A stretch of DNA of 64,000 nucleotides from Microbacterium protaetiae. GTDB lineage: Bacteria > Actinomycetota > Actinomycetes > Actinomycetales > Microbacteriaceae. Location of the stretch: the NCBI RefSeq assembly GCF_004135285.1, contig NZ_CP035494.1, positions 3,534,001 to 3,598,000 on the forward strand, in the 5' to 3' direction. Shown piece after piece: positions 25,041 through 34,330 of the stretch (position 1 is the stretch's first letter; each line of letters begins with the position of its first letter). The translations under genes and the position numbers were made by a program. The notes beneath the pieces were generated by a model. It did no database searches and was not told the DNA's origin. It saw only the letters and a list, made by a program, of their open reading frames with translations.

Positions 25041-25043
25041 AAT
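25038..25043 (+). promoter_or_regulatory. Candidate -10 element of the recombinase transcript
   Basis: TAGAAT lies immediately before the structured leader and overlaps the stop codon of the 75-aa gene. No good -35 hexamer is seen 17 bp upstream (TGGCCG at 25015-25020), so promoter strength is doubtful or needs an activator. Confidence 0.35.
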
Positions 25044-25221
25044 GAAACCTGCAAGCCTCGCGATGCGGGGTGTTGTGGCCTAAACCCCGCCGTTCGGCGG
25101 GCAACACGCACCGAGACCATCGGGTCTCGCCCTACAGCCTTCACCGGCTGCTCTCACGATCAACACCCCTCCCACCAACAGTGGGAGCGCGAGGGTCGAA
25201 CCGCGTGAGAGTGAGCCCCCG
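25044..25221 (+). ncRNA. Highly structured leader RNA upstream of the serine recombinase
   Basis: At least six stems fit within ~180 nt. CCTCGC/GCGGGG pair at 25056-25070. GTGTTG (25070-25075) pairs with CAACAC (25102-25107) and encloses CCCGCC-GTTC-GGCGGG (25086-25101). CGAGACC-ATCG-GGTCTCG forms a hairpin at 25112-25129, and CAGCC/GGCTG pair at 25135-25150. CTCTCACG (25151-25158) pairs with CGTGAGAG (25204-25211) around a CTCCCAC-CAACA-GTGGGAG hairpin (25169-25187). The last long-range stem includes the GAGAG that could be the ribosome binding site ten bases before ATG 25222, so folding could control translation. I recognise no known riboswitch family. The same DNA might instead act as recombinase-binding arms. 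Confidence 0.6.
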
Positions 25222-27096
25222 ATGACCACCATTGCCGACGATCCGGCAGCCAGCCTCATCGACCCGCCCAAGACTGCGGCTGCCGCCGTGTCCTACCTGC
25301 GAGTCTCGACCCGCGAGCAGGCAGAGAAGGGCGGCACCGACGAAGGCTTCTCGATCCCGGCCCAGCGCGAAGCGACCAGGCGCAAGGCCGAACAGCTCGG
25401 CGCCGGCATCGTCGAGGAGTTCGTGGACGCGGGAGCCTCAGCCAAGTCGTCCGACCGGCCCGAGCTGATGCGGATGATCCAGTACGTCAAGGCCAATAAG
25501 GTCGCGTACTGCATCGTTCACAAGGTCGACCGGCTCGCCCGCAACCGCGCCGACGATGTGAGCATCCACCTCGCACTCCAACAGTGCGGGGTGATGCTCG
25601 TGTCCGCGTCGGAGAACATCGACGAGACTCCTTCGGGGATGCTGCTGCACGGAATCATGTCCACCATCGCCGAGTTCTACTCCCGCAACCTCGCCACCGA
25701 GGTCGCCAAGGGCATGACGCAGAAGGCCATCGGTGGCGGCACGAACGGGCGCGCACCCATCGGGTATCTGAACGTCCGCAAGCGCGACGAGCTCGGGCGC
25801 GAAGTCCGCACCATCGAGCTCGATCCTGAGCGCGCACCGATGATCGAATGGGCGTTCAAGGCCTACGCCTCGGGCAACTGGAGCGTCAGCCAACTCCACG
25901 ACGAACTCACCTCGCGGGGGCTGCGCAGTCTGCCCACGCCGAAGAGGCCGGCGAAGCCGCTGGCCGTGTCCACCATCCACCGCCTCCTGACCAACCCGTA
26001 CTACAAGGGCGATGTCGTCTACCGAGGCACCCGCTACAAGGGCAACCACCCGGCGCTCGTGCCCGCCGAGGTCTGGTACCAGGTCCAGTCCGTGCTCACC
26101 GCGCACCAGTGCGCCGTCGAGGCAACCCAAGTCCACGGCCACTACCTCAAAGGCACCATCCACTGCGGCCAGTGCGGCTCCCGACTCATCGTCTCCAACG
26201 CGAAGAACCGCCACGGCAACGTCTACTGCTACTTCGTGTGCTCCGGCCGGCACTCCAAGCGCACCGACTGCACACGCCAGGCGATGCTCATCGAAGACGT
26301 CGAGAAACTCGTCGAGGACTACTACACCCGCGTCCAGATCACGCCCGCCCAGCAGGACGCGCTCGCGGGGATGCTCCACCACGAGTTCGACCGGCTCATG
26401 GCCGCCGAAACCGAGGAACTGGAACGCCTCACCACCAACCGCGACCGGCTCGAAAGCGAGCAGGACCGCCTCATGCAGGCGCACTACGCCGACGCGATTC
26501 CGCTCTCAGTGCTCAAGCGCGAACAGGACCGCATCGTCGCCGAACTCGACCAAGTGACCCGCCGCATCGACGCCCACTACGGCGACTACGCCGACGCCCG
26601 CTCCCACCTCGACGACGCGCTCGGTCTGCTCGCCAACTGCGCCGACATCTACACCCGGTGCGACGACACCAACCGGCGGCTGTGCAATCAGGCGTTCTTC
26701 ACCAAGGTCTTCATCGACGAAGACAACGAGCTGCGCGTCGAGCACAACCGACCCTTCGAGATGCTCCTCGATCCACAGGTCAACGCCAACGCGCTGACCT
26801 GGGCCGCAGACGCACACAAGGCCCGAACCTCAACCAACGTTTCCGTTGGCAAGGGTTCGAGCCTTGTGCGTGCGGTGGACCTGAGGGGACTCGAACCCCT
26901 GACCCCCTGCATGCCATGCAGGTGCGCTACCAGCTGCGCCACAGGCCCAGAATCGCTTCGAATCTCTCGAAGCAACCCGTTCAGATTACTACATTCTCCA
27001 GCACCGGCGAAATCGACCGATCAGCCGACGACGGCCGGCTGCACCTGCTCGATCGGCACCACCGGGCAGTCCTTCCAGAGCCGCTCGAGACCGTAG
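25222..27096 (+). CDS. Large serine recombinase (integrase) of the ICE; 3' end reads into the chromosome
   Basis: The N-terminal resolvase domain has the catalytic serine in AVSYLRVSTREQAEKGG, then KVDRLARNRADDV and SENIDETPSGMLLHGIMSTI. A recombinase domain (GTNGRAPIGYLNVRKRDELG, STIHRLLTNPYYKG) and a zinc ribbon (CGQCGSRLIV, YCYFVCSGRH, TDC) follow, then a coiled coil (residues ~400 to 460). The native protein should end near residue 540 to 560. In the integrated state the frame continues as the complement of tRNA-Ala (LRGLEPLTPCMPCRC) and into the antisense of rsfS, stopping at 27096. The part past ~26,870 is therefore att-junction-derived. It catalyses integration and, with a directionality factor, excision. 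Confidence 0.9.
   Translation: MTTIADDPAASLIDPPKTAAAAVSYLRVSTREQAEKGGTDEGFSIPAQREATRRKAEQLGAGIVEEFVDAGASAKSSDRPELMRMIQYVKANKVAYCIVHKVDRLARNRADDVSIHLALQQCGVMLVSASENIDETPSGMLLHGIMSTIAEFYSRNLATEVAKGMTQKAIGGGTNGRAPIGYLNVRKRDELGREVRTIELDPERAPMIEWAFKAYASGNWSVSQLHDELTSRGLRSLPTPKRPAKPLAVSTIHRLLTNPYYKGDVVYRGTRYKGNHPALVPAEVWYQVQSVLTAHQCAVEATQVHGHYLKGTIHCGQCGSRLIVSNAKNRHGNVYCYFVCSGRHSKRTDCTRQAMLIEDVEKLVEDYYTRVQITPAQQDALAGMLHHEFDRLMAAETEELERLTTNRDRLESEQDRLMQAHYADAIPLSVLKREQDRIVAELDQVTRRIDAHYGDYADARSHLDDALGLLANCADIYTRCDDTNRRLCNQAFFTKVFIDEDNELRVEHNRPFEMLLDPQVNANALTWAADAHKARTSTNVSVGKGSSLVRAVDLRGLEPLTPCMPCRCATSCATGPESLRISRSNPFRLLHSPAPAKSTDQPTTAGCTCSIGTTGQSFQSRSRP
26833..26848. repeat. Inverted repeat near the right attachment site
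   Basis: CCAACG-TTTC-CGTTGG is followed by a second small inverted repeat, CAAGG-GTTCGAG-CCTTG (26851-26867). Both lie within the end of the recombinase frame, directly beside tRNA-Ala. They may be recombinase-binding arms of attR or a weak terminator. Confidence 0.4.
26876..26948 (-). tRNA. tRNA-Ala (GGC), integration target
   Basis: On the minus strand the 73-nt sequence folds as a complete tRNA: acceptor GGGCCTG/CAGGTCC, a D-arm with GCGC stem pairs, anticodon stem CCTGC/GCAGG around a loop with GGC (Ala), and T-arm AGGGG-TTCGAGT-CCCCT. Discriminator A is at 26876 and CCA is not encoded. The gene is intact although the ICE recombinase gene abuts its 3' side, as usual when the element restores the tRNA end. 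Its promoter should lie at ~26,985. Confidence 0.95.
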
Positions 27097-27398
27097 AACT
27101 CGCGCTCCTGCTCGTGGAAGATGTGCACCACGAGGTCGCCGAAGTCGAGCAGAACCCAGCGCGCCTCGCGGCGTCCCTCGCGCCGCAACCGCTTGTAGCC
27201 GGCCTCGAGAAGCTTGTCTTCGATCTCATCGGCGATGGCGGCCACGTTGCGCTCGCTGCGTCCGGAGACGACGAGGAAGATGTCCACCAGGGGAAGCGGC
27301 TCCGACACGTCGAGGGCGACGAGTTCCTCGCCGCCCTTGGCCTGCGCCGCCACGGCGGCGACCTTCAACATGTCAAGTCCCTGCGCGGTCGCGGTCAC
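27021..27398 (-). CDS. rsfS: Ribosomal silencing factor RsfS
   Basis: This 125-aa protein starts at GTG 27398, which overlaps the stop of the upstream gene by 4 bp; GGAG lies eight bases upstream. Typical RsfS/Iojap blocks are seen: GGEELVALDVSEPLPLVDIF, LVVSGRSERNVAAIADEIED, then EGRREARWVLLDFGDLVVHI and FHEQEREFYGLERLW. RsfS binds ribosomal protein uL14 and prevents subunit joining under starvation. It is the last gene of the obg-proBA-nadD run, as in other actinobacteria, and precedes tRNA-Ala. The ICE recombinase frame overlaps its 3' end on the other strand, only as an artefact of integration. Confidence 0.95.
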   Translation of the reverse strand: MTATAQGLDMLKVAAVAAQAKGGEELVALDVSEPLPLVDIFLVVSGRSERNVAAIADEIEDKLLEAGYKRLRREGRREARWVLLDFGDLVVHIFHEQEREFYGLERLWKDCPVVPIEQVQPAVVG

Positions 27399-28570
27399 GA
27401 AATCACTCCAGATGCCAGTGCATAGACGAGCACGCCCACCAGGGCGAGGGCGAGCACACCAGCTGTGATCGCCAGCGACAGCATGAGCTTGCCGCCCTTC
27501 TCGGGTGCGGGAGCCTGAATGACATCCTCGCTCGATTTGATCGTGCTCACCGCGGCGCTGGCCGCGATCGGGGTCGGCGACGAGTGCGCCGGCAGTTCGC
27601 CGTCGACAAGAATCGCGTCGACCTCTTTGCCATCGGCAGTGCCCGCGGCATGCCCGGTCGAGCCGAGGCCCTCGGGAAGGGCGAAGGTGCCCGTCACGAG
27701 CACCTCGCCGGTACCGGCGATTGGTGCCACCAGCGGGGCCGAGGTCTGCGACATGATGAGTGCGTGCGGTGCCGACACCGAACCGGTGCTCGAGGTATCG
27801 CGCGTGAGCAGCTGCTCGAACGAGGTCGCCGGCTCGGGTGTCTTCGTGTCACCGGCGAGCACGCGCGCACCGAACGCGGGGTTGAGCACGGGGCGCTCCG
27901 GCGCCGCCGAGACCGATTCTGGTGCGGATGCCGCATCCTCATCGTCATCGCGTACGCCGAGCAGCTGCTCGAATGACGCCTCTTCCTCGGCCTCAGCCGG
28001 CGCGTCCGGCACGACGTCGACGTGGCTCTCGGCCACGGCGGGACTCTCGGCCGTGGCCGGTGTCTCGGGCACCGCCCGACTCTCGGCCACAGCCTCGACC
28101 ACGGGCTGCGGGGCGGCATCCGGTTCTTCGTCCACCGGCGGAGCCCACGGCGAACGCTCGGCCAGACCGGTCGCGGTGGCCGCCGAGGTCGGCATCACGG
28201 CCCCCGCGATGTCGGGAGTGATCACCGGCACCGACGCGGTGCGAATGCGCTCCTGCTGCCGTGCCTGGCGACGGGTCAGCGGCGTGGCGCCGAGGTCGAC
28301 GTTCTGGTCGGGCACCGGCGCGGTGTGCACGGGTGCCGGCTCTGCCGCACGCGGCAGCGGTGTCGCCGGTCGTTCGGCAGCGGGCGCGGGGGTGGCGGCA
28401 GGGGCTTCGGGTGCGGGCGCGGCGTCCGCGACAGCGGCGGCCTCCGGTGTCTCGGGAGTGCTCACGGCCGAGGTGTCGGGCGTGATCACGGGGGTCACGC
28501 CGGTGTTCCGCAACTCACGCAGCTGCCGGCGGGTGAGCGGCGGAGTCGACGGCTGATCGGGTGTGCTCAT
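27395..28570 (-). CDS. Ala/Pro/Glu-rich protein with C-terminal transmembrane helix, between nadD and rsfS
   Basis: This 391-aa protein starts at ATG 28570 (GGAGCAAGGC upstream, ATGA overlap with nadD). Most of it is low complexity. Two related blocks, [20 protein letters not shown] at the start and [20 protein letters not shown] near residue 100, each end in VITPD, and SFEQLL occurs twice. One helix near the C-terminus ([20 protein letters not shown]) anchors it with a long cytoplasmic N-terminal part. Proteins of this kind occupy the same place in other Microbacteriaceae, often annotated as hypothetical. No enzymatic role is visible; the repeated short motifs suggest binding sites for a partner. 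Confidence 0.8.
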   Translation of the reverse strand: MSTPDQPSTPPLTRRQLRELRNTGVTPVITPDTSAVSTPETPEAAAVADAAPAPEAPAATPAPAAERPATPLPRAAEPAPVHTAPVPDQNVDLGATPLTRRQARQQERIRTASVPVITPDIAGAVMPTSAATATGLAERSPWAPPVDEEPDAAPQPVVEAVAESRAVPETPATAESPAVAESHVDVVPDAPAEAEEEASFEQLLGVRDDDEDAASAPESVSAAPERPVLNPAFGARVLAGDTKTPEPATSFEQLLTRDTSSTGSVSAPHALIMSQTSAPLVAPIAGTGEVLVTGTFALPEGLGSTGHAAGTADGKEVDAILVDGELPAHSSPTPIAASAAVSTIKSSEDVIQAPAPEKGGKLMLSLAITAGVLALALVGVLVYALASGVIS

Positions 28571-29163
28571 GCCTTGCTCCGGTAAAGATGATGCTTTGCG
28601 ATGTACTGAACGACCCCGTCCGGGACGAGATACCACACAGGGTGTCCCTCACGGACGCGCTGCCGACAGTCGGTCGACGAGATCGCCAGGGCGGGGATCT
28701 CCAATTGACTCACGTCGTCGCTCGGGAGGCCGTCGGTGTTCAGGACATGACCTGGTCTCGAGACCGCGACGAAGTGCGCGAGATTCCACAGTTCATCATG
28801 GTCCCTCCAACTGAGAATTTGCGCTACGGCATCTGCTCCCGTGATGAAGAAGAACTCGGCGTCGGGCCGCTCGGCGCGCAACTCGCGCAGCGTGTCGATC
28901 GTGTAGGTGGGTCCGGAACGTTCGATGTCGATGCGGCTCGTGGTGAACTGCGGGTTGGATGCCGTGGCGATGACCGTCATCAGATAGCGATGCTCGCTCG
29001 GCGACACGTCGCTCTTCTGCCAGGGCTGACCGGTGGGCACGAACACGACCTCATCGAGGTCGAAAGACTCGGCCACCTCGGATGCCGCGACGAGGTGTCC
29101 GTGGTGGATCGGGTCGAAGGTTCCGCCCATCACCCCGATGCGCTGGGGTCGCGTGGCCGTCAT
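28567..29163 (-). CDS. nadD: Nicotinate-nucleotide adenylyltransferase
   Basis: This 198-aa protein has the nucleotidyltransferase signature [20 protein letters not shown] with the (H/T)xGH motif [44 protein letters not shown] and [20 protein letters not shown] are the ISSTxxR and C-terminal NadD blocks. It makes deamido-NAD from nicotinate mononucleotide and ATP. It overlaps the following Ala/Pro-rich gene by 4 bp and follows a small membrane protein by 9 bp. Length and order match other actinobacteria. Confidence 0.95.
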   Translation of the reverse strand: MTATRPQRIGVMGGTFDPIHHGHLVAASEVAESFDLDEVVFVPTGQPWQKSDVSPSEHRYLMTVIATASNPQFTTSRIDIERSGPTYTIDTLRELRAERPDAEFFFITGADAVAQILSWRDHDELWNLAHFVAVSRPGHVLNTDGLPSDDVSQLEIPALAISSTDCRQRVREGHPVWYLVPDGVVQYIAKHHLYRSKA

Positions 29164-29172
29164 ACGGTGGGC

Positions 29173-29397
29173 CTAGTGGCCGTGCCCCGCCTGCGGCGCG
29201 TCGTCCGCGTGCTCCTTCGCGTAGGCCGCAGCCTTGTGCGCGTGGCGGTTCGAGACGTTGCGGTATGACAGCGTCACGAAACCGAGGAAGGCGAACACGA
29301 CGAGGGCGATGATCGGGTACCACACCGTCTCGAGCATGACGTTGCCGGAATGCTCGGCCTCCTCGGCGGCGAAGGCGATCAGCGAGGCGAAGGTCAT
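29173..29397 (-). CDS. Small single-pass membrane protein (74 aa)
   Basis: ATG 29397 has GGAG upstream; a start fifteen bases earlier is possible but lacks a site. There is one transmembrane helix (VWYPIIALVVFAFLGFVTLS) and a His/Ala-rich cytoplasmic tail (HAHKAAAYAKEHADD). It lies between proA and nadD in the same direction, 9 bp from nadD. Similar short proteins are found at this site in Microbacteriaceae. The function is unknown. Confidence 0.8.
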   Translation of the reverse strand: MTFASLIAFAAEEAEHSGNVMLETVWYPIIALVVFAFLGFVTLSYRNVSNRHAHKAAAYAKEHADDAPQAGHGH

Positions 29398-29452
29398 CGG
29401 GTCTCCGTTCACGTTCTTCAGGCGCGACCAGCGCCATCTCTCAGTCTAAGCG

Positions 29453-30712
29453 CTATGCCCTTACCTGTCCTGCACCGCGCGCGAGCCACTTCGTACTGGT
29501 CAGCTCGGCAAGGCCCATCGGCCCCCGCGCATGCAGCTTCTGCGTCGAGATGCCCACCTCGGCGCCGAAGCCGAACTCGCCGCCGTCGGTGAAGCGCGTC
29601 GAGGCGTTGGCCATGACCACGGCCGAGTCGACCTCGGCCAGAAATCGCTCGGCGTTCGCATCGTCGGCGGTGATGATCGACTCGGTGTGATGGGTCGAGT
29701 ACGTGCGGATGTGCGCGAGAGCGGCATCCAGATCGTCGACGACGTGCATCGACAGGTCGAGGCTGAGGTGCTCGATCGACCAGTCCTCGTCGGTCGCCGG
29801 CACGATGTCTGCGGCCAGAGATGCGACCTCGGCATCGCCGTGCACGGTGACGCCGGCCTCTTGCAGCGCGGCCACGACCGGTCCGACCAGGCGCGGCGCG
29901 GCATCCCGATGCACCAGCACCGTTTCGACGGCGTTGCACACGCTCGGTCGCTGCACCTTCGCGTTCACGATGATGTCGCGTGCCCAGTCCAACGGCGCAC
30001 TGGCGTCGAGAACAATGTGCACGACGCCGGCGCCGGTCTCGATGACCGGCACGGATGACTCGGTCACAACGGTCTCGATGAGCTGCGCGCTCCCCCGCGG
30101 CACCAGCACGTCGACCAAGCCGCGCGCGTGCATCAGCTCGCGCGCCCCGTCACGACCGAAGTCGTCGACGGTCTGCACCGCCTGCGGGTCGATGCCGGCG
30201 GCGGCCAGCGCCTCGCGGATCACGGCGACGAGCACGGCATTGGTCCGCAGCGCGGCCGAGCCCCCGCGCAGCACGACGGAGTTGCCCGAGCGCAGCGCGA
30301 GAGCGGTGGTGTCGACTGTGACGTTGGGCCGTGCCTCATAGATCGCGCCGACGACGCCGAAGGGCACCGAGACCTTCTGCAGGCGCACGCCGCTGGGCAG
30401 CGTGCGCTCATCGAGCACGCGCCCGACCGGATCGGGCAGGGCAGCGATCTCGCGCACCGCGGCAGCCAGCGCCGATACCCGCACGTCATCGAGTCGCAGT
30501 CGGTCTTGCAGCCCCTCTGAGAGCCCGTTGTCGCGGCCGTGTGCGAGATCGTCGCCATTTGCGGCGATGATGCGGTCCGCCGCGACCTCGATGGCATCGG
30601 CCACCGCCAGCAGCGCGTCACGCTTGGCGCTGTCGGAGAGAAGTCCCACCGTGCGTGCCGCGTCCTTGGCCAACTGCATGCGGTCGCGGGCGGTGTCGAC
30701 GGTGGTGCTCAC
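29453..30712 (-). CDS. proA: Gamma-glutamyl phosphate reductase
   Basis: This 419-aa protein has the family's length. The aldehyde-dehydrogenase-type catalytic block is seen in NAKVQRPSVCNAVETVLVHR, with the Cys nucleophile. IYEARPNVTVDTTALALRSG, VVLRGGSAALRTNAVLVAVI and SVVMANASTRFTDGGEFGFG are ProA motifs. It reduces gamma-glutamyl phosphate to glutamate semialdehyde with NADPH, the second step of proline synthesis. It follows proB by 9 bp and both are cotranscribed with obgE. The start is GTG 30712. Confidence 0.96.
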   Translation of the reverse strand: MSTTVDTARDRMQLAKDAARTVGLLSDSAKRDALLAVADAIEVAADRIIAANGDDLAHGRDNGLSEGLQDRLRLDDVRVSALAAAVREIAALPDPVGRVLDERTLPSGVRLQKVSVPFGVVGAIYEARPNVTVDTTALALRSGNSVVLRGGSAALRTNAVLVAVIREALAAAGIDPQAVQTVDDFGRDGARELMHARGLVDVLVPRGSAQLIETVVTESSVPVIETGAGVVHIVLDASAPLDWARDIIVNAKVQRPSVCNAVETVLVHRDAAPRLVGPVVAALQEAGVTVHGDAEVASLAADIVPATDEDWSIEHLSLDLSMHVVDDLDAALAHIRTYSTHHTESIITADDANAERFLAEVDSAVVMANASTRFTDGGEFGFGAEVGISTQKLHARGPMGLAELTSTKWLARGAGQVRA

Positions 30713-30721
30713 CGCGTCAGT

Positions 30722-33174
<2,453 letters not shown>

Positions 33175-33194
33175 CTATCGCGTGCGAACGCGGA

Positions 33195-33452
33195 TCACTC
33201 CGCGCCTGCGACGATGTTGACGACCTTGCGGCCGCCCTTGGTGCCGAACTGCACAGCACCGGCCGACAGCGCGAACAGCGTGTCGTCGCCGCCACGGCCG
33301 ACGTTCACGCCGGGGTGGAAGTGGGTGCCGCGCTGGCGGATGATGATCTCGCCGGCGTTGACGGTCTGACCGCCGAAGCGCTTCACGCCCAGTCGCTGGG
33401 CGTTGGAGTCGCGACCGTTACGGGTGGAGCTTGCGCCCTTCTTATGTGCCAT
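33195..33452 (-). CDS. rpmA: 50S ribosomal protein L27
   Basis: The 85 residues are a full L27: [20 protein letters not shown] at the N-terminus, then [20 protein letters not shown] and [21 protein letters not shown]27 reaches the peptidyl transferase centre with its N-terminal tail. There is no N-terminal extension of the kind that needs Prp cleavage in Firmicutes. It lies 19 bp downstream of rplU, and is followed by a hairpin. Confidence 0.98.
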   Translation of the reverse strand: MAHKKGASSTRNGRDSNAQRLGVKRFGGQTVNAGEIIIRQRGTHFHPGVNVGRGGDDTLFALSAGAVQFGTKGGRKVVNIVAGAE

Positions 33453-33471
33453 CTCTGCGTCTCTCCCTGGC

Positions 33472-33780
33472 CTACTTGATGCCGGTGACCTTGACGCGCG
33501 TGAGGTCCTGACGGTGCCCCTGGCGCTTCTTGTAGCCGGTCTTGTTCTTGAACTTCTGGATCACGATCTTCGGGCCGCGCTCTTCGCCGAGCACCTCGGC
33601 GGTCACCGCGACCTTCGCGAGCTTGGCCGCATCGCTGGTGACGGCCTCGCCATCGACCAGGAGCACCGCGGGCAGCTCGATCGTGTCGCCGACCTTCGCC
33701 TGCTGACGGTCGAGAACGACGATCGTGCCGACCTCGACCTTCTCCTGCCGGCCACCGGCGCGCACAACTGCGTAAACCAC
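33472..33780 (-). CDS. rplU: 50S ribosomal protein L21
   Basis: The 102 residues are a full L21: [40 protein letters not shown], then [20 protein letters not shown] and [20 protein letters not shown]. It starts the rplU-rpmA-obgE transcription unit. The 5' leader of ~155 nt (33781-33937) is longer than usual and may carry autoregulatory structure; I could not identify a named leader family in it. Confidence 0.98.
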   Translation of the reverse strand: MVYAVVRAGGRQEKVEVGTIVVLDRQQAKVGDTIELPAVLLVDGEAVTSDAAKLAKVAVTAEVLGEERGPKIVIQKFKNKTGYKKRQGHRQDLTRVKVTGIK

Positions 33781-33943
33781 TTCACACCTGTTTCGTCTGG
33801 GAGCGCACGGCTCCGATTGTCTTTGCGAGACTCGTCCACGCGGGCGCGGCTCTCGGGAAAGATGATGTCTTGGTGCCAGGACGGCTCACGTTGGAGACGC
33901 GGCCGGTCGACGTCTGCCTCGCGACGTGACGCACCAGGGATCT

Positions 33944-33972
33944 ACTTTACCGGATGCCGGGGCAAGGGGCAA
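33944..33972 (-). promoter_or_regulatory. Candidate rplU promoter
   Basis: On the minus strand TTGCCC (33972-33967) and TAAAGT (33949-33944) are spaced by exactly 17 bp. This is the best sigma-70-type match upstream of rplU. It is divergent from the leaderless promoter of the DUF4031 gene. Confidence 0.6.
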
Positions 33973-33988
33973 AGCGAGCGCGCGCGCC

Positions 33989-33994
33989 TAGGAT
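33989..33994 (+). promoter_or_regulatory. -10 element of a leaderless transcript
   Basis: TAGGAT ends seven bases before GTG 34002. Transcription should begin at or next to the start codon, giving a leaderless mRNA, a common arrangement in actinobacteria. Confidence 0.55.
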
Positions 33995-34001
33995 CGGGAG
34001 C

Positions 34002-34301
34002 GTGGCGATCCTGATCGATGATGCGCGCTGGCCTGCCCACGGCATGCTGTGGGCGCACCTGGTCAGCGACAGTTCGCTCGACGAACTGCACGCCTTCGCA
34101 CAGGCTCACGGCATCCCCCGCCGCGCCTTCGATCGCGACCACTATGACGTGCCGGAGCGCAGCCACGCCGAGCTCGTGGCGGGCGGCGCCGAGCACGTCA
34201 GCGGTCACGAACTCGTGCGACGTCTTATCGCGTCAGGCCTGCGTGTGCGGGCGCGCGACCGCAGGCCTCCCGCTCGCGGAGCGCGGCCTCCCGCTCCCTG
34301 A
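34002..34301 (+). CDS. DUF4031 domain-containing protein
   Basis: This 99-aa protein starts at GTG 34002, where a -10 lies seven bases upstream. The pattern VAILIDDARWPAHGMLWAHL, SDSSLDELHAFAQAHGIPRR, FDRDHYDVPERSHAELVAGG and HVSGHELVRRLIASGLRVRA matches the DUF4031 family in full. It is a small soluble protein with conserved Asp, Trp and His residues, widespread in actinobacteria, of unknown function. It is convergent with the RNase E/G gene and shares its promoter region with rplU. The last ~12 residues are Arg/Pro-rich and may be strain-specific. Confidence 0.85.
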   Translation: MAILIDDARWPAHGMLWAHLVSDSSLDELHAFAQAHGIPRRAFDRDHYDVPERSHAELVAGGAEHVSGHELVRRLIASGLRVRARDRRPPARGARPPAP

Positions 34302-34330
34302 GCGAGCGCAGCGCGTCGAAACGCCCCACC

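Larger units (their letters stand above)
1..26875. mobile_element. Integrated conjugative element (ICE), right part; left end outside the window
   Basis: The region holds a VirD4-type coupling protein, a VirB4-type ATPase, TrbL/VirB6-like and SCO6880-like membrane proteins, an M23 peptidase, an ArdC-like protein, a prim-pol, an SSB and a serine recombinase. That set is typical of actinobacterial conjugative elements. The right boundary is placed at tRNA-Ala(GGC), because the recombinase frame runs into that gene and everything beyond it is ordinary chromosome (rsfS, nadD, proA). I saw no second copy of the tRNA 3' end in the first 27 kb, so the left attachment site should lie upstream of position 1. 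The exact crossover point cannot be read from one end. Confidence 0.85.

Noticed and set aside
25044..25221. tRNA or tmRNA-like gene upstream of the recombinase
   Set aside because: A GGTCGAACC box recalls a T-loop, but no acceptor, D-arm or anticodon arm fits around it.
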